The position numbers and the translations under genes were made by a program. A stretch of 37,419 nucleotides of DNA from a virus. Below are positions 5,973 to 14,355 of this stretch, one piece after another. Under the pieces are notes generated by a model. It did no database searches and was not told where the DNA came from. It worked only from the letters and a program-made list of their open reading frames with translations. Location: the IMG/VR virus record IMGVR_UViG_3300005531_000020, positions 1 through 37,419 of that record. One strand, written 5' to 3'. Every line of letters begins with the position of its first letter. Position 1 is the stretch's first letter.

Positions 5973-7964
5973 TTAGTTCGCATTGACGGCGTCCTTCCAA
6001 CCCTGCAACTCTACGGCACATCCTGCCCCACCACCGGCATAGCCGATGGAGTTGCTCTCTAGGTTCATAATGGCCTGCTGATTGCGAACGTTGTTGTCGC
6101 TTGCATTGACGAAAAGAGGCCAAATCAAACCATTTGTTCCATTCGGACCGTTGTTGGTTCCACCCCAGCTCGTGCTCGGTGCAGCCATGACGTTGCAGGC
6201 GGCATTTCCCTGATATGTATCGGTGACGAGAAACCATCCGGCCGTTGCGGTCGGCGGGGCGCAAAATCCATTTCCTGTGACCTGCTCAGCCGCAAGCGTA
6301 GGCGACGTAAACGAAAAAGTGCCGGCCGATCCATGGAAGATAACGCATGGAAGCGTCGTATTGGAGGAAGCCACAAGCTGGTACTGCGCCAGAGCGCCGG
6401 TTTGTATCGTGCGGAAGAGGTTGCTGCTCCCATCAACCGCCATTGCTCCAAGTCGGCACTTGTAGGTGTAACCGCTCGGCATTGTCGGCGCCGTTGACGA
6501 CGTGGATGCGAGTCCTGCTGGCGCCGCGCCATTATCGATGAGCCAGATATAGAGCCACTGATTGGTGCCGGTCGATTCACCATCCATTCCGCCTGCAGTT
6601 GCGGTCGAAGTGCCGAGCGTGATGTTGATGTTCTGTGAGACGTTCGACCGGTTGATCACGAGCCCCGCATTCGTCTGCATCAAGGCTTGGCTCGCCGTGA
6701 TGGTCAGGATCGTGTTTGGCGTGCCGACGCTGTTGGTGATCTTGAGTCCAACAGCCCCGCATAGAGGCGCAGTTGCGCCCGACGCCGATGCGATCACCGT
6801 ATTGATCAGGTGAAACGAGTTGTCGCTCGCGCGAAAGGACACCCATACCGGATTGGACTGGGTGATTTCGGAGGGCGCACCCGTGAGCGCGACCGGACCC
6901 GCCGTCGTATCTTTCAGGACCGCGATATTCCCGAAGCCGGACGGATTGAGCGTGACAGGGCCGGTGTTGCTCGCAATCGCCGTGAAACCGACGATCGATC
7001 CATCGGTGCCATTGAATCCCGCATCGACGATGGTGATTGCGTTCGGCGTGCCGCCCGCAGTGCCGGCCCAGAAGGTCGAGGCGCCCGCGCTGGTGTCGGT
7101 CGTCGTCTGATCCCAGATCGTATTGCCGACCGAGTCCTTGAGGATCTGGCGGTAGCTCCCCGTCCCATAGATGACGGCGCAGCCGTTGGCGTCGAGCGGG
7201 ACCGGATTCGGGTTGAGGTGATTGGCCGCCTGGTCGGCGTTGAACCAAGTCGATTTGAGCGTGGTCGTGCCCGGGATATAGAATGTGACCGAGCCGCCCG
7301 CGAGGCTGTTGTTGATCGCGACCGACGCGACCGGGACGGTAAAACCGGACACGTTGCCGATCGATCCCGAGGCGGCCGTCAGCGTGTCGCCGACCACATA
7401 GCCCGATCCCGGATTGAGGATCGACACCGCCGTGACACCGCCACCGGATACCGTGATATTTGCAGTTGCTCCCGAGCCCTGTCCTCCGGTCAGGGTCACG
7501 TTGGCATAGGTGCCGGATGTCCCTCCAGTCCCCGCCGTAATGGTGCCGAGAAGCCCGATAAAGCCGGTGCCTGTCGTCGAAACGGAGTTGACGGGCACCG
7601 AGAAGCCCGCCCCGGAACCCCCGCCAATGGACGCCGTAGTGGCACTGAGCGTGTCCCCGGCCGCGTAATGGGACCCGGGGTTTGTGAGTGCAACGCTCGA
7701 CACCGAACCGAGCGTGACCGTGATGGTAGCCTGTGCGCCGAAGCCCGATCCGCCGGTCAACGGGACGTTGGTATAGGTGCCATTGACGTAACTTGCCCCG
7801 CCCGAGATCGCCCCGAAAACCGTAATGGGGCCAAGAGTGCCCCCGCTGGTGGGCGAATTGGCCGCGAAACACTGCTCCCCGGGGGGGAGCAATGTAGCCG
7901 CCGCCTGGGCTTGGCCGAGGCAGGCGAGCAGCAATAGAATGGCCGCGGCGAAGAACCGTTGCAT
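5973..7964 (-). CDS. Tail fibre-like protein with signal peptide and repeated beta module
   Basis: A 663-aa protein. The start at 7964 is chosen because it opens a signal peptide (residues 1-21, ending GQAQA) and has GGATGAG just upstream. Two related copies of about 65 residues follow (GTYTNVPLTGGSGFGA ... and GTYANVTLTGGQGSGA ..., each with NPGSxYxxGDTL), a repeat type common in phage tail proteins. Next is a head-binding-like segment (PVPLDANGCAVIYGTGSYRQ) and a Ser/Thr/Gly-rich C-terminus. Eight cysteines are in the mature part. Position after the ejection proteins and before the tailspike makes it a tail fibre or adaptor. Confidence 0.75.
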   Translation of the reverse strand: MQRFFAAAILLLLACLGQAQAAATLLPPGEQCFAANSPTSGGTLGPITVFGAISGGASYVNGTYTNVPLTGGSGFGAQATITVTLGSVSSVALTNPGSHYAAGDTLSATTASIGGGSGAGFSVPVNSVSTTGTGFIGLLGTITAGTGGTSGTYANVTLTGGQGSGATANITVSGGGVTAVSILNPGSGYVVGDTLTAASGSIGNVSGFTVPVASVAINNSLAGGSVTFYIPGTTTLKSTWFNADQAANHLNPNPVPLDANGCAVIYGTGSYRQILKDSVGNTIWDQTTTDTSAGASTFWAGTAGGTPNAITIVDAGFNGTDGSIVGFTAIASNTGPVTLNPSGFGNIAVLKDTTAGPVALTGAPSEITQSNPVWVSFRASDNSFHLINTVIASASGATAPLCGAVGLKITNSVGTPNTILTITASQALMQTNAGLVINRSNVSQNINITLGTSTATAGGMDGESTGTNQWLYIWLIDNGAAPAGLASTSSTAPTMPSGYTYKCRLGAMAVDGSSNLFRTIQTGALAQYQLVASSNTTLPCVIFHGSAGTFSFTSPTLAAEQVTGNGFCAPPTATAGWFLVTDTYQGNAACNVMAAPSTSWGGTNNGPNGTNGLIWPLFVNASDNNVRNQQAIMNLESNSIGYAGGGAGCAVELQGWKDAVNAN
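7911..7940 (+). promoter_or_regulatory. Candidate promoter for the plus-strand ORF at 7965
   Basis: TTGGCC (7911-7916), an 18-base spacer and TAGAAT (7935-7940, five of six matches to TATAAT) lie 24 bases before the divergent ATG at 7965. The site is inside the signal-peptide codons of the fibre gene. It is a pattern match only. Confidence 0.3.
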
Positions 7965-8264
7965 ATGGCTCATCCGATTCTGACCAGCATTCTGATCACA
8001 GCCGCGATTTCGGCTCTGCATGGCGCCTATCGGGGCCTGCAGAACCGGTTCGGGCGCAATGTGATCAGGGGATACTTGGAATACCGCGCCGAATGGCGGG
8101 CGTGGAAATGGTGTCAGGCAAACGATCCGGACTATCTCGCCGCGAAGAACTTCGGGGAGCAGATCGTCGCTTGGGAAGCGTTCAGGGCCCGCTGGATACA
8201 GGCTCGAGAGGCTGGGCGAGCTCGTAGCGACGGCGGTATTCCGCCTGACCCGGACCCGCAATAG
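7965..8264 (+). CDS. Plus-strand ORF between fibre and ejection genes, unknown
   Basis: A 99-aa ORF whose ATG abuts the fibre ATG back to back in a CATATG palindrome. The start is hydrophobic (HPILTSILITAAISAL), followed by a Trp/Arg-rich helical part (YLEYRAEWRAWKW, then AWEAFRARW) and a Pro/Asp tail. Composition looks like a real protein and it fills an otherwise empty 217-base gap. Its end runs 83 bases into the end of the opposite ejection-protein gene. No strong ribosome site. Not recognised; could be a moron. Confidence 0.45.
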   Translation: MAHPILTSILITAAISALHGAYRGLQNRFGRNVIRGYLEYRAEWRAWKWCQANDPDYLAAKNFGEQIVAWEAFRARWIQAREAGRARSDGGIPPDPDPQ

Positions 8265-10437
8265 CGAACTGACCCGGCCGCGCCACGTATTGCGACACGG
8301 CCCGATTGACGCTCGCGAGCCGTCGTCCTTCCTGCAGGATTGCATTCGCCACATCGGGTACTTGTGCCTGCGGCGTGAGCAGGATCGGAACTAGTGAGGG
8401 CGGAATGCGCCCGGCGCGTGCGGTCGCGAAGTCCTGTGCGACGGTGCCAGGCCGCAAGGCCTGCGGAATCACGCGCAGCGGATTGGTGAGATCGAGTCCC
8501 GGCATCCAATGCGATAGGGCGTTTTCCTGCGGGGCGAAGAGTTGAGCGCGCTGTGCCCGCGTCTGTCCGCTCGCGCCCGTGTTCCAGTTGGGCACGATCG
8601 CGGGAAGGCGATCGGCGAACTCCCCCTCGGAGCGCAGCGTCCCGATCAGCTCGTCGGCCGCCTGGTCGCCGAACATGATTCGCATCTTTGCCTGATTATT
8701 CGGCGATAGCAGCTTTCCGCGAGTTATGCCGGCCGAATTGCCGCCCTCGCCCATCGTCTCGGCGATCATCTTGCGCCAGCCCATCATGCGGGCGATGCGC
8801 TCGGGGCCCGTGAGACCATCCCATTCCTCGCGGAATTCATCGACGCTCTGCGCCGAGCGCCCGCCGAGCGGAGAATTGTACCCGGCCTCGAGCTGGTCGA
8901 TCACGTTGCTGCGCTCGGCAAAGGCCTGCCGCGCCTGATTCCAGACCTGCCCGGCATTGGTCTGCCCGATCTCGCCGACGAGATCGTTCTTCAACTGCAC
9001 GAGTCGGGAGGCGACGGTCTTATTGCCAGCACTGTAGGCCTGCTCAATTTTGCTGTCGAGACCGCGCTTCACGAGATCGTATTTGGCCGGCGTCATGCTA
9101 TCGGCGATCAACTCGTTTTTGCGCTGGATGAGCTGCGCGACGCGCGCCTGATCGTCGTCCTTGAACGCCTGCGCGATCTGGCTATCGAGATTGCGGGTCG
9201 CCAATTCCGACTGCGGCGAGGTCTCTCCGGTGATGCCGGCAAGGCGCTCGGCCTCGTCGAAGGCGCCCGCCTTCTGTAGCCGCGGGATGATGTTGTTCGT
9301 GAGCCGGTCGGTCGGCGTGACCGTCATGCTGCGAAACTGATCGTAAAGCGGCGCCGCCGCCGCCGAGCGCTGCTGGTCAAGCCAATCGGCATACTGGCGG
9401 ATATTGATGCCGCCCGGAATCTGCGTTGCCTTGGTCAACGCCTGATCGATTGCGCCGCCCTGCCCGGCCTGCCGCATCCGATAGGCGTCCTGGATCGTCG
9501 CGCGCGCCGGGATCGGCATATCCGAGATCGCTCCCGCAATGTCCGTCATCTGCGGATTGATATCGGCGAGAAAACCGCGCGGCCCCATGCGCTGCGTGGC
9601 CGCCACGATCGAGGCCGGCGTCTCACCCTCCAGGCCCCGATAGAGAATATCCATGCCAGCACGCGGAACGTTGGCGAGCGGCCCCGGCCGCGGCACGGCG
9701 CTGCGCGCCGCAAGGTTGACGGCGCCCTCCGCGCCCGCCCCGACGAATGGCGCCACCCCGCCAGATGCCCCGCCGATAATCGCCGGTGCGATGGGGTTCT
9801 CGCCGCGCATCGCCGCATCGACTGCATTGAGCGCACCGCCGCCAAAGATACCCTGCCACACACGCGCGCCAACTGTCGGACCGGACATGCCGAGCAAGCC
9901 GGGAGCCGCGCGCGCGATCCCGCCATAGCCGACGAGACTACCGGCAACATTCGCGCCGGTCGAAAGCAATGGGTGAAGCTGTGCATAGGCCCGATCGGCT
10001 TGCTGCTGATCATAGAAGCGCTGGCCGAAGGTAGGTGCCGACGATGTTGCGCCCGGCACCGCTGCCGAGAACAGATTTACGGCAGGGCCCGCGATCGGCA
10101 TGCCTCCCACGAATTGCGCCCCAAGCCCACGATTCAGTCCCGCGCGCACGGTCGCGGGCGGGAAATATTCGCCGGGCTGCCCGCCGATTTTCAGGTTGGG
10201 ATGCACTACCTCGGTGCTCGGTACGACGATCCCGTGTTGCGCCGCCGCACGATCGGCACTCGTTGCCGATGGCGGGCTCGGTTTGAGCGTGACACCGTAA
10301 CGCTGCATCACCTCCGCAGCATCATCGCTCGTTGCCGGCGCGACGACACGCGGCGCCCCGGGGCCGATGCCATAGCCGGCGAGCACTTGGTCAATCTGAT
10401 CTTGCGTCGGCGGCGTCGGAGTGACGGTATCGGCCAT
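8182..10437 (-). CDS. Large ejection / DNA-transfer protein (P22 gp16 position)
   Basis: A 751-aa protein, Ala/Gln/Arg-rich. The Pro-rich start is followed by a glycine/alanine-rich hydrophobic stretch (about residues 160-240) and then long charged helices (for example FKDDDQARVAQLIQRKNELI). It starts at the stop of the 455-aa gene (TGATG; a GTG three bases upstream is also possible). Size, helix content and place, last before the tail fibre genes, match the gp16-type internal virion protein that exits with DNA and helps it cross the envelope. No enzyme motif was seen. Assignment is by synteny. Confidence 0.6.
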   Translation of the reverse strand: MADTVTPTPPTQDQIDQVLAGYGIGPGAPRVVAPATSDDAAEVMQRYGVTLKPSPPSATSADRAAAQHGIVVPSTEVVHPNLKIGGQPGEYFPPATVRAGLNRGLGAQFVGGMPIAGPAVNLFSAAVPGATSSAPTFGQRFYDQQQADRAYAQLHPLLSTGANVAGSLVGYGGIARAAPGLLGMSGPTVGARVWQGIFGGGALNAVDAAMRGENPIAPAIIGGASGGVAPFVGAGAEGAVNLAARSAVPRPGPLANVPRAGMDILYRGLEGETPASIVAATQRMGPRGFLADINPQMTDIAGAISDMPIPARATIQDAYRMRQAGQGGAIDQALTKATQIPGGINIRQYADWLDQQRSAAAAPLYDQFRSMTVTPTDRLTNNIIPRLQKAGAFDEAERLAGITGETSPQSELATRNLDSQIAQAFKDDDQARVAQLIQRKNELIADSMTPAKYDLVKRGLDSKIEQAYSAGNKTVASRLVQLKNDLVGEIGQTNAGQVWNQARQAFAERSNVIDQLEAGYNSPLGGRSAQSVDEFREEWDGLTGPERIARMMGWRKMIAETMGEGGNSAGITRGKLLSPNNQAKMRIMFGDQAADELIGTLRSEGEFADRLPAIVPNWNTGASGQTRAQRAQLFAPQENALSHWMPGLDLTNPLRVIPQALRPGTVAQDFATARAGRIPPSLVPILLTPQAQVPDVANAILQEGRRLASVNRAVSQYVARPGQFAIAGPGQAEYRRRYELAQPLEPVSSGP

Positions 10438-11804
10438 CACCGATCCTCGAACCTGATCCAGCCCTGCTTATGCGCATTGGTCAGGGCATTGATGAACTGC
10501 TGTCGGTCGCGCGGGTCCATGTGATCGATGTAGCTCTGCCGCTCCTGCGGGGTGAGATACTTGAACTGGAATGTGCGCGGGTCGAAGCGCGAGTTGAAGT
10601 CCTGGGAGAACTCGTCGTAAGTCTGCGGGCCGAACTGATGGCGCCAGTTGAGCCAAGCCCGCTGCTTCGCCTGGATCGCGTCCTCGTTGCCCTTGAGCAG
10701 CCGGATGATGCCGCGGTTGCCGAGTGGCGAGAGCGCGTCGGTAGGGCTCGTCTCATAGGCCGAATTGAACTTGGCGTCCGTGCCGGTGCCCCCGATCGTC
10801 GCAAATTGCGACTGCACGAGCTGCACCGCCTGCTTCATGAACTGCTCTTGGCTGGCGATCGATTTCGGGTCGAACTGCCAGCCCGCCGGCAGCGGGATAT
10901 TGCGGTTGACCCACGCCTTCGCGAACTTGGTCCAATCGGCGCCGGGGCCCGAGGTGAAGTTCTGCAGATCGTCCTCGAGATTGCCGAGCATGCCTTTGCG
11001 GACCATCGATGAGTCCGCGGCCGCGCGCAGGACGTTCGAAGCGTCCGCACTCGCCGCGCCGATGCGCGTCGCCGCCTCGACCTGACCGGGTGGCGGTGCC
11101 GCAATGCCCGCCTGCGGGCCCGGGGCCGCCGCCGCGCCCGGAACAATGGGCTGGGGCGCGCCTGCGGCCGGCGCGGTCGCGGCGTTGATCGCCTGCCCGC
11201 GCGTGCCCGCGATCGGCGCGCCCTGCTGCGTGTAGCCGATCGTGGCGCCCGGCTCGAGCGAGGCATTACCGAGCGCGAGGTTCGCGATCGTCGGCAACTT
11301 CGCCTTGATGTTCTTCGGGTCAGCCAAGAGGATGCGCTGCCAATTGAGCAGCATGTCGCTCGGAATCTGCGTGTTGCGCGCCGCCGTCGCGATGAAGCTG
11401 TTCACATCGTCAGGCGTCACCTGATCCTTGTTCGCGAGCGTCGAGATCGCGGTCGTGAGGAACTGATTTTGCGCCGCGCGCAGGTTGAATGCGCCCGTCG
11501 CGTTCGAAATCTGCTGGCCCTGCCGCGCGAGTGCGCCCGCCGCCGCGTCGCCGGCAAGGAACGATGCTGCCGGCCGCGCCTGGATTTCGCGCATCAGCGT
11601 CGGCGTGTCGATCTGCCCGGTGCGCGGGTCGATCGCGCTCTGGTAGGCCTCGCCGACCGCCTTGCGCGCCGCGAATTCCTGCTGGAACAGCGCGTTCTGA
11701 TTGAGCGCACCGATCGCGCCGACGAGCTGCAGCGGATTCTGCGCGAGCAGGCTGCCACCGCCCGGCGCTGGCGGTTGCGGATAGAGCGAGGAGGGATCGG
11801 GCAT
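10437..11804 (-). CDS. Ejection / DNA-transfer protein (P22 gp20 position)
   Basis: A 455-aa Ala/Gln-rich protein. The Pro-rich start leads into a helical N-terminal region (LQLVGAIGALNQNALFQQEFAARKA cut short here), a Pro/Ala/Gly linker (about residues 205-245), and a charged C-terminal part (ERQSYIDHMDPRDRQQF). It is coupled to both neighbours by TGATG overlaps. In P22 the three ejection proteins gp7, gp20 and gp16 are encoded consecutively; this is the middle large one. No specific motif was seen, so the role is inferred from order and composition. Confidence 0.55.
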   Translation of the reverse strand: MPDPSSLYPQPPAPGGGSLLAQNPLQLVGAIGALNQNALFQQEFAARKAVGEAYQSAIDPRTGQIDTPTLMREIQARPAASFLAGDAAAGALARQGQQISNATGAFNLRAAQNQFLTTAISTLANKDQVTPDDVNSFIATAARNTQIPSDMLLNWQRILLADPKNIKAKLPTIANLALGNASLEPGATIGYTQQGAPIAGTRGQAINAATAPAAGAPQPIVPGAAAAPGPQAGIAAPPPGQVEAATRIGAASADASNVLRAAADSSMVRKGMLGNLEDDLQNFTSGPGADWTKFAKAWVNRNIPLPAGWQFDPKSIASQEQFMKQAVQLVQSQFATIGGTGTDAKFNSAYETSPTDALSPLGNRGIIRLLKGNEDAIQAKQRAWLNWRHQFGPQTYDEFSQDFNSRFDPRTFQFKYLTPQERQSYIDHMDPRDRQQFINALTNAHKQGWIRFEDR

Positions 11805-12373
11805 CAGTGCACCGTCTGCTGCTGATAGTGACCCATCAGCCCATCCATGTCGGCCGAATGATTATTCGGGTCAGCCGCCATCGCGCTTTCTTGCGCGTAA
11901 TCGAGCGACCCCGGGAATGCCGCTCGATGATGATCGAGCATGCCGGCCGCCGCGCGCATGACGTTGGCGAGATGGTTCATCACCCACATCTTTTGTTCGT
12001 AAGGTCGCTCCGGTACCGTCCCAAGCTCGGCAACCGCCTTGTCGGCGGTCATGAACTGATCGGCAACGAGCTTAGTCACGCCCTCGATGATGTCTTTCTT
12101 GATGTCGGCCTTGCCGAGATTGGGATTGGCGCGAAGCGTTTCAAGCTCGCCGAGCAATGCACCGAAGTGACGCAGACCCGCTACGGTCTGGGAGTGCGTC
12201 GGGGCTGGCGCAACGGGAGCCTGCGGCGCGGCAGCAGGGTTGGGCTGTAGAGATGCGCCCACCATCATCGGATTCGACGGCATCGGCCCCATGGGGCTCT
12301 GCGGCTGCGCGCCCCGCTCGGCAAGGTCGGGCGGCGGGGGTGGTACGTTTCCGCGCTGGAGGGGATTGGCCAT
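11804..12373 (-). CDS. Virion-associated protein of unknown function
   Basis: A 189-aa protein: a Pro/Ala/Met-rich disordered first 65 residues, then a helical domain (HFGALLGELETLRANPNLGK, later MNHLANVMRAAAGMLDHH). It lies between the gp7-like and gp20-like ejection genes with TGATG couplings on both sides, so it is co-translated with them. Not recognised. It could be a minor ejection protein or a chaperone for one. Confidence 0.6.
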   Translation of the reverse strand: MANPLQRGNVPPPPPDLAERGAQPQSPMGPMPSNPMMVGASLQPNPAAAPQAPVAPAPTHSQTVAGLRHFGALLGELETLRANPNLGKADIKKDIIEGVTKLVADQFMTADKAVAELGTVPERPYEQKMWVMNHLANVMRAAAGMLDHHRAAFPGSLDYAQESAMAADPNNHSADMDGLMGHYQQQTVH

Positions 12374-13089
12374 CAGGCTGCCGCCCCCTCGGTCCCGGAA
12401 TAGATGCCAGGGATGTTCGAATTCGCCGCTGGATTTAGCGCATTACCGCCGAAGAGCTTGCTCAACAGCAACGCATTCGATGCAGATCCCGCCGCGCCTG
12501 AGAGGCCGCCCGCAATCGCATTCGCCGACCCGAGCGTGCCCGACGCGAGAGCATTACCGATTCCGGTATAGGTGTTCGCCATGTTGGCGCCGGTTTGCGT
12601 GGCATTGCCGAATGCGGACGCAGCCGCACCAGCTCCGGTCGACAATCCGGTCTGTGTGAGGTTCTGTAGGAGTCCGGCGAGCTGGCCGAAACTCTGTTGC
12701 GCCTGACCAGTTGCAAAATTCGACGCAGCCGTGAGCGTGTTGCCGCCAAAGCCGAGCGTCGAGGCGTTGTTCATCACCGCCTTATTTCCCCAATCCTGCG
12801 CGAACTGGAAACCTGGCAATTGCGAGAGGATCGCGGTCTGATTTGGTCCAGGCGTAAGCAGGCCCTGCAACGTATTGCCGGCCGTCTGTCCAAGCTGGAG
12901 GCCATAATCCGCGAACGGCTTCACAAGGCCGAATCCCTGCTGAAAGAGCGCGTTTTGTTGAGCGAGCGCGCTTTGTCCGAGCTGCGCCTGCTGTTGGGCC
13001 GCCTTGCTTGCGGCACTCGCCTGAATCGCCGAGCCCGCAATCGAGCCGGCAGCGCCGATGCCCGCGCTTATGGCAGCCGTGAAGGGCAA
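12373..13089 (-). CDS. DNA-transfer protein, P22 gp7-like
   Basis: A 238-aa protein rich in Ala, Gly, Gln and Asn. The hydrophobic glycine-zipper N-terminus (AISAGIGAAGSIAGSAIQA) is followed by a Gln-rich helix (KAAQQQAQLGQSALAQQNAL), LPGFQFAQDWGNKAV, and an Asn/Gly-rich tail. This pattern is typical of P22 gp7-type ejection proteins that enter the cell envelope with the DNA. The start is TTG at 13089, six bases after GGGGGA. The family call is from pattern and synteny. Confidence 0.7.
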   Translation of the reverse strand: MPFTAAISAGIGAAGSIAGSAIQASAASKAAQQQAQLGQSALAQQNALFQQGFGLVKPFADYGLQLGQTAGNTLQGLLTPGPNQTAILSQLPGFQFAQDWGNKAVMNNASTLGFGGNTLTAASNFATGQAQQSFGQLAGLLQNLTQTGLSTGAGAAASAFGNATQTGANMANTYTGIGNALASGTLGSANAIAGGLSGAAGSASNALLLSKLFGGNALNPAANSNIPGIYSGTEGAAA

Positions 13090-13147
13090 GGATTTCCCCC
13101 AATTATCTTGAGAATCCCATTTCCGGCCACCGTATGCTCCGGCTTTT

Positions 13148-13969
13148 TCATCTTCGGCATTTCAGCACCTTGAAATCGTCGCCGTCGAGCATCAATACGG
13201 CCTCTCCGATGTCGACAATGACGGGATCCCGATTGACGAGCGCGATCAGCCCGAAGCCCGCAAACACCGCCATGTGGTTGTAGAGGTTGATGGCCTTGTC
13301 GATCTGTCCGCCTCGGATCATCTCGACGCAAGCACCGGCGATCACGTCATGCGCCTTGTCGTCAGAATGCGCATGGGGCGCGCGGCCGTGACGCTCATAC
13401 TCTGCGTCTAGCCGGGCGTGGAAGCGCTCGCCGGCCGATTGCAAGCCTTCCTCTAGCCACAGCCATTGCGGATAGTGCATGGCGTAGTGCTCGACATCGA
13501 CATCGCCGTGCTGTGTCGGCCACGTTCCGACCCGCACGAACTCGCATTTGAAGCCGACCCGCCGCACTGCGAGCGCGGCCGCCCGGTTGAACGCCGGAAC
13601 CTTCGTCCGCAGCGTCATTGCATCGGTACGGGTGAACATCCAGCGTCGGGCCGCCCGCGCCGCCTCGATCGCGTGGCGTCCTCGGGATGACGCGAGGAAG
13701 CTCGTATGGAATTCGTAGACGCCGCCGCCCTGCTGCACGAACATGATGCCGCCGCCCTCGGTCATCAGCAGCACATTAGCCGTGTTGGCGACGATCTCAG
13801 TGCAATCGAACGGCTTGCCAGCATCGGCCGGCACCGAGATCAGCGGAAAGACCTCCGCATCGTTCAAGATCGCGTTGAACTTTGCGGCGTCGGTCTCGCG
13901 CCAGATATGCGGCCGATCTAGCCGAGCTGCATCGACAATATCTGTCCGGGTGCCGTGCATCGAAACCAC
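13148..13969 (-). CDS. GNAT-like protein at the P22 gp14 position
   Basis: A 273-aa protein. Residues about 65-140 have an acetyltransferase-like core: beta strands GGIMFVQQGGGVYEFHTSF, then ASSRGRHAIEAARAARRWMF in the place of the acyl-CoA-binding helix, then TKVPAFNRAAALAVRRVGF. This kind of degenerate GNAT domain is known in P22-type head-assembly proteins. The C-terminal part is helical, with SDDKAHDVIAGACVEMIRGG. It overlaps the preceding gene by about 50 bases. Whether it binds acetyl-CoA cannot be told from sequence. Confidence 0.6.
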   Translation of the reverse strand: MVSMHGTRTDIVDAARLDRPHIWRETDAAKFNAILNDAEVFPLISVPADAGKPFDCTEIVANTANVLLMTEGGGIMFVQQGGGVYEFHTSFLASSRGRHAIEAARAARRWMFTRTDAMTLRTKVPAFNRAAALAVRRVGFKCEFVRVGTWPTQHGDVDVEHYAMHYPQWLWLEEGLQSAGERFHARLDAEYERHGRAPHAHSDDKAHDVIAGACVEMIRGGQIDKAINLYNHMAVFAGFGLIALVNRDPVIVDIGEAVLMLDGDDFKVLKCRR

Positions 13970-14352
13970 TGCATTTTGCCAGCCGCGAGATTGTAGGCCG
14001 CACCCTTTGCGAGCGCGTCGATCGTGTCCGTCGCCTGCGGCGTTACCGCGAGCGAATTCGCCCCGAGATTGAAAACGAGGAAATCAGCTCCGGCGGCGAG
14101 CGGGGGAATTTGTGCCGCGCCGCCATTCGGCACCGTGGTGAAGATGTTCCAATCGCCAGCAATGAGCGGGAGCGTTGCCGGCGCGACAACCGCGGTGAGA
14201 TTTGGTTGAATATTTGGGGCGCCGTCGCCCTGACCGGTGCGATTGAACAGCGCAAGCAGGAGATAGTACCAATCATTCGCCGGGGCTCCGCTTTTCGCCG
14301 CGATCGGCAATTGCGGCGTCGGCATCTGCTTGGGATAGACCAGCAGGCCCAT
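13918..14352 (-). CDS. Small beta-rich virion protein after the hub gene
   Basis: A 144-aa protein. The C-terminal part (LVFNLGANSLAVTPQATDTI ... FRCTAPGQILS) shares a beta motif with the secreted protein at 16105-16563 and with the tailspike N-terminal domain. It takes the position where P22 encodes the tail needle gp26, but it lacks the long coiled coil of a needle. It may be a decoration or tail-tip knob protein. It starts three bases after the hub gene's TAG. Confidence 0.55.
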   Translation of the reverse strand: MGLLVYPKQMPTPQLPIAAKSGAPANDWYYLLLALFNRTGQGDGAPNIQPNLTAVVAPATLPLIAGDWNIFTTVPNGGAAQIPPLAAGADFLVFNLGANSLAVTPQATDTIDALAKGAAYNLAAGKMQWFRCTAPGQILSMQLG

Positions 14353-14355
14353 GGG

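Noticed and set aside
6810-7937. 375-aa plus-strand and 431-aa alternative-frame minus ORFs in the fibre gene
   Set aside because: Shadows of the fibre coding frame; highly Arg/Gly/His-rich, no plausible domain.
7965-8354. N-terminal 130-residue extension of the fibre gene
   Set aside because: The internal ATG at 7964 opens a textbook signal peptide with a ribosome site; the extension is Arg/Pro-rich and not protein-like.
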